A stretch of DNA of 64,000 nt from Chloroflexota bacterium (GCA_018648325.1 JABGRK010000011.1:209578-273577), one strand, 5' to 3'. Shown: positions 7,362 through 15,590, numbered from the stretch's first letter. The notes: generated by a model from the letters alone, not told the origin. A program made the numbers and translations.

Positions 7362-9089
7362 ATGAAGTTAATGAAGCCAACCAATAAAAAACTGGCACCT
7401 ATCGATGAAATCGCAACGCAATTGTCTCTGGCTGATAAAGTTTCCCGCAGGGTTATACACAGCAACAATGCTCAGGAAGTTGCCGCCGGTACAATAACCG
7501 ATCTAACCGAGTACATGTCTATTGACTGGGCTGTTCTGGCCCTTATTGACGTACATTCTTCCGAGGTAACCATTAAAGCCTTAACCAGTGATAATCAGGT
7601 ACAAAAAGACAAGAATATACCACTTACCGATACCGCTTTTGAATGGATTACCAAGGAAAAACAGGCTGTTTTCCAGCCCGATATGAAGAATGACGATCGT
7701 TTCCAGATGGTCACCGATACTGCAAAAGAGGTCAGATCATGTATCCATATGCCCCTGTTTTACAAGGGAGCGGTTTACGGCACTCTCAGTATAGGTAGCT
7801 TTGAGCCCAATGCTTACGGCGATGCCCAGCTCAAGTTGCTCAAGCACTCAGTAGCCCACCTTGCGGTGTCGGTTCAAAGCGCTCTGCTACTGGAAAAAAA
7901 CGTAAAAACTGAGTCTCTGCTGTGGAACATAAGCGAGCTTTTGGCAATCGTTACCTCCGATCCGAATTTACCGCATGTTTTTGCTGCTTTTGCCGAAAGA
8001 TTAAAACAAGTTACCCCCTTTGACCGCCTGTCGTTGGCACTGGTTGAGGGAAATGGTTTACGTGTGATTGCGGTGCATTCGGAAAATGAAATTGTTTCGG
8101 ACATCAATCATGTTTATCCGGTAACCGATAGCGCAGTACCATGGATGAAGGAGAACCGTGATCTAAATGTTGAGGCTGATCTTGGGCAAGAGGGACAGTT
8201 TGCAAACGATAAGCATTTCATCGAGGATGGTTTTCATGGAGCAATCAGAATGCCTCTTTTCAATCACGGTGTATTGTTCGCTACCCTTCACCTGCTTAGT
8301 GTTAAACCTTACGATGTGAATGTGAAATTAGATTTTCTCCGCATATTAAGCCAATATCTTTCCAATCCTGTAGATAGCTATATACTGTATCTTAGCGAAC
8401 AGCAGCGTATCAACTGGCTGGGGGCACTGGCGCATCACCTCAAAACCCCGCTTACCCCTATCTTTGCCATTTCGCAAATGCTTAGCGATGAATTGGAGAA
8501 AAATGGCACTCCCCAGCAGGTCAAAATGATAAATAGCATCCGTACTGGAGCTAATAATATGAAAACCAATATGGACCTTTTCTGGTCCTTGAGTGATGTA
8601 GATTCACCCGCTTTTACGGTAAAAATGCGGGATACCGATATGAAATTGTTTATAGAAAAATACGCAGCTGTCAAATATCCGGCGACAGACGAAGTACAAA
8701 CCGTTAAATTCACCCTGCCTCAAGCTTTGCCGGATGTGAGTATTGATCGAGTAAAGATAGAACAGGTATTGGATATACTGATCGAGGGTGCTATGGAAAC
8801 GTCTCCCGAGGGAAGTACCATTGAGCTCAAAGCTAAAATTGATGGTAGCGATGTTGTTGTCACTGTTTTTGATTTGGCTAAGACCATTTCGGAAGATGAA
8901 AAAGAGCGACTGGTGCAACCATACATGTTTTCCGAATCCGATATGACCGCCTTCCCCAAGTTGAGCCTACACCTTGCCATCTGCCGCAAGTTGGTCGAGT
9001 TTCACGGTGGCAAGATATGGATTGAACCAAAGCAAAAAGAAGGTAATGCAATATCTTTTGCTCTAAGCATCGCTAAAGCAATAACGTAA
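7362..9089 (+). CDS. GAF-GAF histidine kinase with degenerate ATP-binding domain
   Basis: A 575-residue cytoplasmic sensor. Two GAF domains span about 20-175 and 190-340 (both with R.PLF..GV...L). A HisKA-type dimerisation helix carries the H-box ALAHHLKTPLTP with the likely phospho-acceptor His358. The HATPase-like part (about 460-575) keeps its overall order (D..K.EQVLD, then HGGKIW) but lacks key ATP-site features: the N-box asparagines are missing (DILIEGAMETSP), the DxGxG motif reads DLAKT, and the second glycine motif reads KLSLHLAI. It may not bind ATP and could act as a signalling adaptor. It ends the surface-protein operon and a terminator follows. Confidence 0.85.
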   Translation: MKLMKPTNKKLAPIDEIATQLSLADKVSRRVIHSNNAQEVAAGTITDLTEYMSIDWAVLALIDVHSSEVTIKALTSDNQVQKDKNIPLTDTAFEWITKEKQAVFQPDMKNDDRFQMVTDTAKEVRSCIHMPLFYKGAVYGTLSIGSFEPNAYGDAQLKLLKHSVAHLAVSVQSALLLEKNVKTESLLWNISELLAIVTSDPNLPHVFAAFAERLKQVTPFDRLSLALVEGNGLRVIAVHSENEIVSDINHVYPVTDSAVPWMKENRDLNVEADLGQEGQFANDKHFIEDGFHGAIRMPLFNHGVLFATLHLLSVKPYDVNVKLDFLRILSQYLSNPVDSYILYLSEQQRINWLGALAHHLKTPLTPIFAISQMLSDELEKNGTPQQVKMINSIRTGANNMKTNMDLFWSLSDVDSPAFTVKMRDTDMKLFIEKYAAVKYPATDEVQTVKFTLPQALPDVSIDRVKIEQVLDILIEGAMETSPEGSTIELKAKIDGSDVVVTVFDLAKTISEDEKERLVQPYMFSESDMTAFPKLSLHLAICRKLVEFHGGKIWIEPKQKEGNAISFALSIAKAIT

Positions 9090-9133
9090 CGCGTCTTATT
9101 TTAAAAACGTTGCTCCTTTAATAACGCCTCCAC

Positions 9134-9154
9134 AATGCCTGGCGGCATTTTTTT
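9134..9154 (+). terminator. Rho-independent terminator after sensor gene
   Basis: Stem AATGCC / GGCATT with loop TGGC, followed by TTTTT. It closes the surface-protein and sensor operon. Confidence 0.8.
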
Positions 9155-9197
9155 GTTTCCTCTCTGCTTATCACCTTTTGCAGTCCTTTTTTTAAGA

Positions 9198-9295
9198 TCA
9201 CCTTTAAGATGTGACTGGTTTGTGATTATGGGGAGGGCCTATGTGATTCGGATGAGCGCCTCTGGGTGTATTCTAATCTAAAGTCACCTTAAAGA
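9198..9295 (+). promoter_or_regulatory. Paired 12-base direct repeats before exported-protein gene
   Basis: TCACCTTTAAGA at 9198-9209 recurs as TCACCTTAAAGA at 9284-9295 with one mismatch. The second copy runs into the ribosome-binding site (AAAGAGG) of the gene at 9305. Between them a -10-like TATTCT lies near 9269-9274. Repeat placement suggests a regulator-binding pair, which is inference. Confidence 0.35.
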
Positions 9296-9304
9296 GGCAC
9301 TCCA

Positions 9305-9979
9305 ATGCATAGCCAGCTAAAACAACATGCAAAAACCCCAAATCTAAAAAGATTTACTGTCAGCATTCTTTTTACCGTAGTGCTAAGCTGTGCATTAATA
9401 TTGGGATTTGCTTGGAAGGTCGGTTCAAATCCTTTGCAGGCAACTGCGCTACAAAGTGTAGATGTAAACACTTACACTGAAGTTGCAGTTAAAGCTGAAC
9501 CGGACACCAATATGAATAATGAACCCGCCAGATACAACCTTTCATCTGTACAAACAGCTTATAAGGTCAGTGCTGGTCCCGGGCAAGAGGTGACAAGCCA
9601 AATATATTTCTATAACGTTGACGGTAACCGAACCACCAAGATCAGCCTTGATGCAATTGAGCTTCCCGACGGATGGAAAGTTAAATACAGCTCCCGGAAC
9701 CTGAAGGTATCACCCATGGGGGTAAGCGCAGAACCGATAACCGATGTTCCTGATGGCATGGTTGCACTTACTCTACCTAATAAATTGGGTGATGGCATTC
9801 AGGGTTATTGTCTGGCACACGTAGTTACCATAACGGTGCAGGTACCTGCGGAAGCAGCCATGGGAACAGTTGGAGATATTACGATTGAAGCCAAGGCTAA
9901 ATGGTCGGGGCAAACCGGTATGGCTGTTTTCGGCCAGACCCGTAAATTTGGTATCAATGTTACCGTCAATTCATCTTAG
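9305..9979 (+). CDS. Exported protein sharing the propeller protein's membrane-proximal domain
   Basis: A 224-residue protein with one N-terminal membrane helix at about 18-38 and the remainder outside. Residues 70-222 look like an immunoglobulin-like NEW3-type beta domain. From about residue 120 on it aligns with the region before the C-terminal anchor of the propeller protein: P.GW.V, LPN..G, GY, then AKAKWSGQTGMAVFGQTR against AKASYLGQTGAAEIGQTR. The two proteins therefore carry homologous domains. It has its own terminator and is separated from the upstream operon by another. Function unknown; a partner role at the cell surface is inferred. Confidence 0.75.
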   Translation: MHSQLKQHAKTPNLKRFTVSILFTVVLSCALILGFAWKVGSNPLQATALQSVDVNTYTEVAVKAEPDTNMNNEPARYNLSSVQTAYKVSAGPGQEVTSQIYFYNVDGNRTTKISLDAIELPDGWKVKYSSRNLKVSPMGVSAEPITDVPDGMVALTLPNKLGDGIQGYCLAHVVTITVQVPAEAAMGTVGDITIEAKAKWSGQTGMAVFGQTRKFGINVTVNSS

Positions 9980-10011
9980 CTATAAGGTTATTGACTCTTA
10001 TAAACAAAGTA

Positions 10012-10038
10012 AGCGAGCCATTCCGGCTCGCTTTTTTT
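10012..10038 (+). terminator. Rho-independent terminator
   Basis: Stem AGCGAGCC / GGCTCGCT with loop ATTCC and a following T run. Ends the exported-protein transcript. Confidence 0.88.
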
Positions 10039-10062
10039 CTCATGCCACTATTAAGCTTTTCT

Positions 10063-10089
10063 TTGATAAACACTCAAGTGTGGTATAAT
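10063..10089 (+). promoter_or_regulatory. Promoter with inverted repeat in the spacer (radical SAM gene)
   Basis: TTGATA at 10063-10068 and extended -10 TGGTATAAT at 10081-10089, spacer 15 bases. The spacer carries the inverted repeat ACACT-CA-AGTGT (10070-10081), well placed for a repressor or activator. Confidence 0.6.
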
Positions 10090-10140
10090 GTCATTAAAAT
10101 ACTAACGTAATGATTTCTTATCAATCAATTGGAGTACATT

Positions 10141-11436
10141 ATAAAACTAGAGTTAATTCAACCTGTTAGCCAAATAGTTCATCATAAACTGCATGAGCAA
10201 AACAGATCTCTTGCCCCACCCTTAAGCTTAGCGCAGATTGCCGCTCTAACCCCTCCGGAGTTCGAAGTATCTATATCAGATGAGAATATTTCAGCTGTAG
10301 ATCTCACCAAAGATGTTGATCTGGTTGGAATCACAACACTAACACAGACGGCCAATCGTGCTTACGAGATTGCCGATAGCTATCGAGCAAGAGGGGTAAA
10401 AGTTGTAATAGGTGGCATTCATGCCAGCGTTCTGCCTGAAGAGGCTTCTCAGCATGCCGATTCGGTAGTTATAGGAGAGGCCGAGGGCATATGGGCCACC
10501 GTAATAGAGGATTTCAAATCAAATAACCTCAAGCAAATCTATAAGCAGGACAATCGGCCAGACCTGGCCAACCTGCCTATTCCCAGACGGGACTTGTTTG
10601 ACAAATCATCATATTTAGTTCCACAGACGCTCATAACTACCAGAGGCTGTCCCTATAATTGTTCTTTCTGTTCGGTCACCACCTTTATGGGGCATAGTTA
10701 TCGCTGCCGTCCCGTCCAGGACGTCATAGAAGAGATCGAGACGCTGGATACCAATAAGCCTATTCTTTTTTTGGACGATAACATCACGGGCAATCCCAAG
10801 TTTGCCAAAGAGCTTTTTCGCGCCCTCATTCCCTACAAAATTAACTGGGTGGGCCAATGTTCAGTGACTATAGCAAAGGATGATGAACTGATGAAGCTGG
10901 CAGCTGATAGCGGCTGCATGCTGCTGGCCATTGGGTTTGAGTCTGTATCACCTACCAACCTTACAACCGTGGGGAAAAAAGCCAACTGGGTTGATAAATA
11001 TGAGGCTGACATCAAGAAGATTCACTCATATGGCATAGGTATCCATGGTTTCTTCATCTTCGGTTTTGACGAAGAAAAGGAAGATGTTTTTGATCGCACC
11101 TTGCGCTTTGCCCAAAATATGAAGCTGGAAAGCGCCCAGTTTTCTCTCCTGAGACCTTATCCGGGTACAGCCCTGTATGAATCCCTGGATAAGGATGGAC
11201 GACTGCTGACAAAGGACTGGGCAGAGTACAAAGAGGGCCTTGTATTTGAGCCAAAATCAATGCCCAAAGACAAGCTGGAAAAAGGGCAGATATGGACTTT
11301 TAATAAATTTTACTCTCTATTTTCTATTTTCAGAAGGGTCGGGTTTTTCCGCCGCCACGCAATAAAGTTGTGGGGCATCAATCTCTACTATCGTTCGCAC
11401 TGGAGAAAAAAAGTGCGGGATAACAAAAATCAATAA
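10141..11436 (+). CDS. B12-binding-domain radical SAM protein, apparent ATA start
   Basis: About 431 residues. Residues 1-130 form a cobalamin-binding-type Rossmann domain (VDLVGITTLT, VVIGGIHASVLPEEA). A radical SAM core follows with the cluster motif CPYNCSFC (cysteines 170, 174, 177) after TTRG. The C-terminal part has the HGFFIFGFD and LRPYPGTALYE stretches of this group, whose members modify lipids, hopanoids or other small molecules; the substrate cannot be told. The start is unusual: GGAG at 10131-10134 sits 6 bases before ATA at 10141, which opens a normal N-terminus (KLELIQP). The only in-frame standard start, TTG at 10129, overlaps that GGAG and has none of its own. Confidence 0.9.
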   Translation: MKLELIQPVSQIVHHKLHEQNRSLAPPLSLAQIAALTPPEFEVSISDENISAVDLTKDVDLVGITTLTQTANRAYEIADSYRARGVKVVIGGIHASVLPEEASQHADSVVIGEAEGIWATVIEDFKSNNLKQIYKQDNRPDLANLPIPRRDLFDKSSYLVPQTLITTRGCPYNCSFCSVTTFMGHSYRCRPVQDVIEEIETLDTNKPILFLDDNITGNPKFAKELFRALIPYKINWVGQCSVTIAKDDELMKLAADSGCMLLAIGFESVSPTNLTTVGKKANWVDKYEADIKKIHSYGIGIHGFFIFGFDEEKEDVFDRTLRFAQNMKLESAQFSLLRPYPGTALYESLDKDGRLLTKDWAEYKEGLVFEPKSMPKDKLEKGQIWTFNKFYSLFSIFRRVGFFRRHAIKLWGINLYYRSHWRKKVRDNKNQ

Positions 11437-11459
11437 CTAGCATAATTTAAGGAGTATTA

Positions 11460-12674
11460 GTGAATTTCGAATCATTCAACTTTCATCCGAGCATCATGGA
11501 TGGCATCCGGGCGCTCGGTTATACAGCACCAACCCCAATCCAAAGCCAGTCAATGCAATCGATAATGCAAGGTCATGATCTGATCGGGTTGGCCCAGACC
11601 GGAACCGGCAAAACCGCAGCCTTTGTGCTTCCCATATTACAACGTCTGATGGAGGGCCCCCGCAAGCGGGTCAGGGCTCTGATTATTTCTCCAACGCGTG
11701 AACTTACAGAACAAACCTGTGATGCCGCCAGTGCATTGGGTAGACATACAGGGATTAAAAGCGCTGCCATTTACGGTGGTGTGAGCATGTACCAGCAGGT
11801 CAACAGACTTCGCAGTGGAGTGGAGATAGTTGCGGCCTGCCCGGGACGCCTGCTTGACCACCTGTACAAGGGCACAATCGATCTGTCGTATCTGGATGTT
11901 CTGGTACTTGATGAGGCAGACCGCATGTTTGACATGGGTTTCTTGCCCGACATACGCAATATCTTGAAATGCATACTGCACAAATGTCAAACATTGTTGT
12001 TCTCGGCCACAATGCCCAAAGACGTCAGGCGCCTTGTCAAAGAAATCCTGCATAACCCGGTAACAGTGCAAATTGGCCATATAGCACCGGCAGATACTGT
12101 ATCGCATGCTCTATATCCGGTAAAACAGCACCTTAAAACGGCACTTCTAAAGCAGCTTTTGCATGGTATAGAAAGCGAGTCAGTGCTTATTTTTACACGT
12201 ACTAAACATCGTACCAAGCGTGTTGCGGAGCAATTGTATAAATCCGGCTACAATGTAACCTCAATACAGGGCAATCTGTCTCAATCCCAACGTCAGGCTG
12301 CTCTAGATGGTTTTCGTAGTGGTTCGTTCAAAATCCTGGTGGCCACCGATATCGCCGCTCGGGGAATAGATGTTCAGAGTATCTCGCATGTTATTAATTA
12401 CGACATGCCTGAAACTACCGATGACTACACCCATCGCATTGGACGCACGGGGCGAATCAATAAAAATGGCGATGCCTACAGTTTCATAACCAGTAAAGAT
12501 GTGGGGATGGTACGGGCCCTGGAAAAACTATTCAAGAAGCCAATCGAACAGCGTACTGTAAAGGGGTTTGACTATCATGCGCCTGAACCGGAGCGAGATC
12601 AGCATCGGCCTCCACGCCAATCACGATCACGCACCTTTCAAAAACCCTATCCCAAACGTAAAAAGTTGCTTTAG
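11460..12674 (+). CDS. DEAD-box ATP-dependent RNA helicase (RhlE-like)
   Basis: A 404-residue cytoplasmic helicase that unwinds short RNA duplexes. It shows the Q motif (TPIQ), Walker A (AQTGTGKTAA), PTRELTEQ, DEAD (LDEADRMFDMGF), SAT (FSATM), ARGIDV and HRIGRTGR. The Ib-region motif reads CPGR instead of the usual TPGR. The tail is short, basic and rich in arginine and proline, typical of RNA-binding extensions. The GTG start at 11460 has AAGGAG 5 bases upstream. It follows the radical SAM gene by 23 bases, so they may share a transcript. Role in cold adaptation or RNA turnover is inferred from the family. Confidence 0.93.
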   Translation: MNFESFNFHPSIMDGIRALGYTAPTPIQSQSMQSIMQGHDLIGLAQTGTGKTAAFVLPILQRLMEGPRKRVRALIISPTRELTEQTCDAASALGRHTGIKSAAIYGGVSMYQQVNRLRSGVEIVAACPGRLLDHLYKGTIDLSYLDVLVLDEADRMFDMGFLPDIRNILKCILHKCQTLLFSATMPKDVRRLVKEILHNPVTVQIGHIAPADTVSHALYPVKQHLKTALLKQLLHGIESESVLIFTRTKHRTKRVAEQLYKSGYNVTSIQGNLSQSQRQAALDGFRSGSFKILVATDIAARGIDVQSISHVINYDMPETTDDYTHRIGRTGRINKNGDAYSFITSKDVGMVRALEKLFKKPIEQRTVKGFDYHAPEPERDQHRPPRQSRSRTFQKPYPKRKKLL

Positions 12675-12691
12675 TCAATAGCATCAATTGT

Positions 12692-12721
12692 TTGACATCG
12701 TAGGTTACAATCACTTAAGAT
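12692..12721 (+). promoter_or_regulatory. Putative promoter
   Basis: TTGACA at 12692-12697 and TAAGAT at 12716-12721 with an 18-base spacer, just upstream of the bifunctional-nuclease-family gene. Confidence 0.45.
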
Positions 12722-12748
12722 TATAGTTAGATCTAAGAGGTAGGACTT

Positions 12749-13279
12749 ATGGTCGAAATGAGCGTGGAAAGCATACGCGTCAGCATGATGAACTACCAGC
12801 GTGTTGTCATCCTCAAGGAGAAACACGATGAACGATACTTGCCTATTTGGATAGGCCCGGCCGAAGCAGATGCCATAGCCATGAAACTACACGATGTAAA
12901 CGTTCCCCGACCTCTAACTCATGATCTTTTGAACAGCGTCATCGGCAGCCTGGGCGCTTCTGTAAATTGTGTCGTGGTTACCGCACTACTCAGCGATACC
13001 TTTTACGCCAAACTTGTACTCGATGTTGACGGTCGCCAGATGGAAATAGATTCGCGGCCCAGCGATGCCATAGCACTGGCGGTACGGGTTAAATCGCCTA
13101 TTTTTGTGGACGAAGAGGTAATGTCTAAGGCAGGTGTTACCGTGGACAAGGAAACGGGAAAACTCACTCATAACGAGGCGGTTACTGAGGACGAGATAAA
13201 CAGAATGTCTGCATTTAAGGAATTCATTAATAACCTTGATCTTGCCGACTTTGATGAGCCGGAAAGTAAGAAGGACTAG
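12749..13279 (+). CDS. Bifunctional nuclease family protein (DUF151)
   Basis: A 176-residue protein of the BFN/DUF151 family. The core pattern is clear: VILKEK, LPIWIGPAEADAIA, RPLTHDLL, FYAKLVLDVDGRQMEIDSRPSDAIALAVR and PIFVDEEVM. Family members include a plant nuclease acting on RNA and DNA; the bacterial role is poorly defined. The C-terminal 40 residues are an acidic helical extension. AGAGGT precedes the ATG. The next gene starts 3 bases after the stop, so the two are probably co-translated. Confidence 0.9.
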   Translation: MVEMSVESIRVSMMNYQRVVILKEKHDERYLPIWIGPAEADAIAMKLHDVNVPRPLTHDLLNSVIGSLGASVNCVVVTALLSDTFYAKLVLDVDGRQMEIDSRPSDAIALAVRVKSPIFVDEEVMSKAGVTVDKETGKLTHNEAVTEDEINRMSAFKEFINNLDLADFDEPESKKD

Positions 13280-13281
13280 CT

Positions 13282-13608
13282 TTGCGGGATAAATACATAA
13301 GACATCTAATATCAAAAATCAAGTGCAATGTGTGCGGCCAGCATTTCGATGGTGCCACTGTTGAGCATCTGGGCACTTTTGATGAATACAGTTATTACCA
13401 GCTAACATGCAGTGTTTGCGGAGCACAGGCAATGGTAACGGCTATCATGCAAAAAGACGGGGAGGGCAATACGGAAGTCATCACCGATCTAAGCGTGGAG
13501 GAATTGAGTAAATCGACCTCAAGAGGCCCGGTGTCTACCGACGATATGCTGGACATGATCAACTACCTTAAAAACTTCGACGGCAACTTTTCCGGCATAT
13601 TTTCTTAA
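13282..13608 (+). CDS. Small zinc-ribbon hypothetical protein
   Basis: A 108-residue protein starting at TTG right after the upstream stop. Two CxxC pairs (CNVCGQ near residue 15, CSVCGA near residue 43) form a likely zinc ribbon. The remainder is mixed and ends with an aromatic NYLKNFDGNFSGIFS tail. No family recognised. Tight coupling to the DUF151 gene suggests a shared function. It converges on lexA. Confidence 0.7.
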   Translation: MRDKYIRHLISKIKCNVCGQHFDGATVEHLGTFDEYSYYQLTCSVCGAQAMVTAIMQKDGEGNTEVITDLSVEELSKSTSRGPVSTDDMLDMINYLKNFDGNFSGIFS

Positions 13609-13624
13609 GCAGGCAAGCCCTTTG

Positions 13625-14263
13625 CTACTTCAGCTTGCGTATCACCCCAATGACCCTTCCCTGTATCTCAACGTTATCCAGACTGGTGTATATAGGATCA
13701 AGCTGCACATTGCACGGCTGTAACCTGACACGGTTTGGTTCTTTATAAAACTTCTTAAGTGTGGTTTCACTCTCGTTTTTAAGCCATACAGCCACCATCT
13801 CCGAGTTCTCCGCAACTGAGGTTTGTTGCATAAGGACGATGTCCCCATCGTCAATAAGGGCGTCTATCATCGACGTACCTCTTACTTTCAGAGCGTATAC
13901 GCCGGAACTGCCACGCGTCATTTCTGTAGCAACCTCAAGCGTTTCGGCAGATACTGTGATGTCCCAGGTATCGGTTTCTGGAACGGGGATCGGTTGACCT
14001 GCAGCGATGGTGCCAAGTATGGGTACATTTACCATGTTGCTTGCTGATTTACCGAATATCTCAATACCGCGTGAAACCTCGGAATCGCGCCGCAAATAAC
14101 CCTCGCGCTCCAGAATACGCAGGTTGTAGTCAACAACAGATGTCGAACTTATATTACACCCTTTTAGTATGTCTCTTACTGTGGGAGGGTAGCTGTTGTC
14201 GTCCACAAAATCATTGATGAAATTTAGCATCCGGCGTTGTTTATCTGATAAACTCTTACTCAC
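13625..14263 (-). CDS. lexA: LexA repressor
   Basis: SOS repressor; RecA filaments trigger its self-cleavage. A winged-helix DNA-binding domain covers residues 1-70 (PPTVRDI, SSTSVVDYNL). The cleavage site is Ala88-Gly89 in GTIAAGQPIP. The catalytic pair is Ser131 (RGTSMID) and Lys170 (TTLKKF). Length 212 is typical. The GTG start has GGAGGTG 4 bases upstream. An SOS box lies immediately upstream, so it is probably self-regulated. Confidence 0.97.
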   Translation of the reverse strand: MSKSLSDKQRRMLNFINDFVDDNSYPPTVRDILKGCNISSTSVVDYNLRILEREGYLRRDSEVSRGIEIFGKSASNMVNVPILGTIAAGQPIPVPETDTWDITVSAETLEVATEMTRGSSGVYALKVRGTSMIDALIDDGDIVLMQQTSVAENSEMVAVWLKNESETTLKKFYKEPNRVRLQPCNVQLDPIYTSLDNVEIQGRVIGVIRKLK

Positions 14264-14273
14264 AGTGCACCTC

Positions 14274-14287
14274 CGAACTTATGTTCT
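14274..14287. promoter_or_regulatory. LexA operator (SOS box) before lexA
   Basis: CGAACTTATGTTCT matches the Gram-positive LexA consensus GAAC-N4-GTTC. It sits 11 bases before the lexA start, overlapping the ribosome-binding region. Confidence 0.85.
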
Positions 14288-14323
14288 GTCATGTTAGCAC
14301 GCATGTTCTTGCTTGTCAACAAG

Positions 14324-14357
14324 AAAAAGAGACGCTCATAATGATAACGTCTCTTTT
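14324..14357 (-). terminator. Terminator after rpsT (possibly bidirectional)
   Basis: AAAAGAGACG pairs with CGTCTCTTTT around a 13-base loop. On the minus strand the stem ends in a T run, which suits rpsT. Confidence 0.75.
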
Positions 14358-14381
14358 GTTAAGTAAAATTCTAAAGCTGTA

Positions 14382-14663
14382 TTACTTTTTGGACTGTGCA
14401 GCAACAGCGGCATTATACTTCAGGACCAGTCGTGATTTGCGTCTTGAAGCATTGTTGTCATGAATAACGCCTTTTTGAGCTGCCTTATCCAGAGCCTTTG
14501 TCGCTATTCTGATGACCTTTTCCGCTTCCTCAAGCTGATTATCGAATATAAGGTCCTCTGCCCTGGCAACATACGTCTTGGCTGCGCTGCGGTAGTTTTT
14601 ATTGTACATTCTTTTCTTTATAGAAATGCGTTGTCTTTTTATAGCTGATTTATGATTGGCCAA
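14382..14663 (-). CDS. rpsT: 30S ribosomal protein S20
   Basis: Binds 16S rRNA during small-subunit assembly. The N-terminus ANHKSAIKRQR, the middle KNYRSAAKTY and the end HDNNASRRKSRL are family hallmarks. I chose TTG at 14663, giving MANHKSAIKR (93 residues), with GGAGG 11 bases upstream. The ATG at 14681 in frame lies just before that GGAGG and lacks its own site. Confidence 0.95.
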   Translation of the reverse strand: MANHKSAIKRQRISIKKRMYNKNYRSAAKTYVARAEDLIFDNQLEEAEKVIRIATKALDKAAQKGVIHDNNASRRKSRLVLKYNAAVAAQSKK

Positions 14664-14759
14664 CTCTTTTATATCCTCCATGTATCGGTTAATTACACAA
14701 TAGTAAATGATACACTATATGCTCGTAACTGTCCACTACCGTGTTTCAACTTCAAATCC

Positions 14760-15590
14760 TTATGCTGTAAGATCACGCTTTTTGAACAGCCATAGTGAAA
14801 TACCAAGGAAAACAAGGCTGTATATGGCCAATGTTATAGCTGCCCACGCCATTGTTGGAGGATCTATCATGCTCATTTCACTTTCCATTCCTGACTGCGG
14901 CAGCAGTGCTGCGGTGTTTGTTCCTATCAGGAAATGACTTATCTTGGCCACCGATGCATTTCCCAGATTCAGTAGCGGTCCTGCGAACAACTCAAGGAAA
15001 ACATAGCCCAAACTGGCACCTATCCCAACCAGCGCTGATCGACCTAAAATAGCAAATGTAATGGCCAAAAGAATATAGGGTATAAGAGAGTACAGTGTCC
15101 ATCCGAAGTTCCTGAATACTGTACCAATTACTTCTCTATCTATAACTGCCCAGTTTATGCTGCCTTCAATACTTGCAGTTGTGATCATGGACATTACGAA
15201 ACCAACCGCAACTGAAATAACCAAACCTATAACAGCGTAAACAATATAGGCAAAAAATTTAGATAGTATATACTCATGCCTGATGCCTTTTCTGGTAAGT
15301 ACCTGTCTTACGGATCCCCATCCATACTCGCTGCCAACACCTGCTCCTATCATTATAACAAGAAGCAAAGTGCCAAAACTCTGGGCAAGGCCAAAAATCA
15401 AATTCAATGAATCGGGGAATACGACACTTGCCTTCATTTCGTCCACCGCGTCCTGCGGCATACTCGCCGGCGGATTATTTACCAGCCCGATATGGATCAC
15501 ATATATCAATACATAAACACCGACCATGCATCCAAGCAGGATCCATGTCATCCTTCTCTTACGCAGCTTGGTCATTTCAACCTTCATCAT
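14760..15590 (-). CDS. ABC-2 type transporter permease
   Basis: A 276-residue membrane protein with about six membrane segments (ILLGCMVGVYVLIYVIHIG, FGTLLLVIMIGAG, FAYIVYAVIGLVISVAVGFV, LYSLIPYILLAITFAILGR, AAITLAIYSLVFLGISLWLF). The ATG at 15590 begins MMKVEMTKLRKRR, typical for this family, and lies next to the stop of the ATPase gene, implying translational coupling. A longer frame up to 15698 overlaps the ATPase gene and is unlikely. Exported substrate unknown. Confidence 0.88.
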   Translation of the reverse strand: MMKVEMTKLRKRRMTWILLGCMVGVYVLIYVIHIGLVNNPPASMPQDAVDEMKASVVFPDSLNLIFGLAQSFGTLLLVIMIGAGVGSEYGWGSVRQVLTRKGIRHEYILSKFFAYIVYAVIGLVISVAVGFVMSMITTASIEGSINWAVIDREVIGTVFRNFGWTLYSLIPYILLAITFAILGRSALVGIGASLGYVFLELFAGPLLNLGNASVAKISHFLIGTNTAALLPQSGMESEMSMIDPPTMAWAAITLAIYSLVFLGISLWLFKKRDLTA

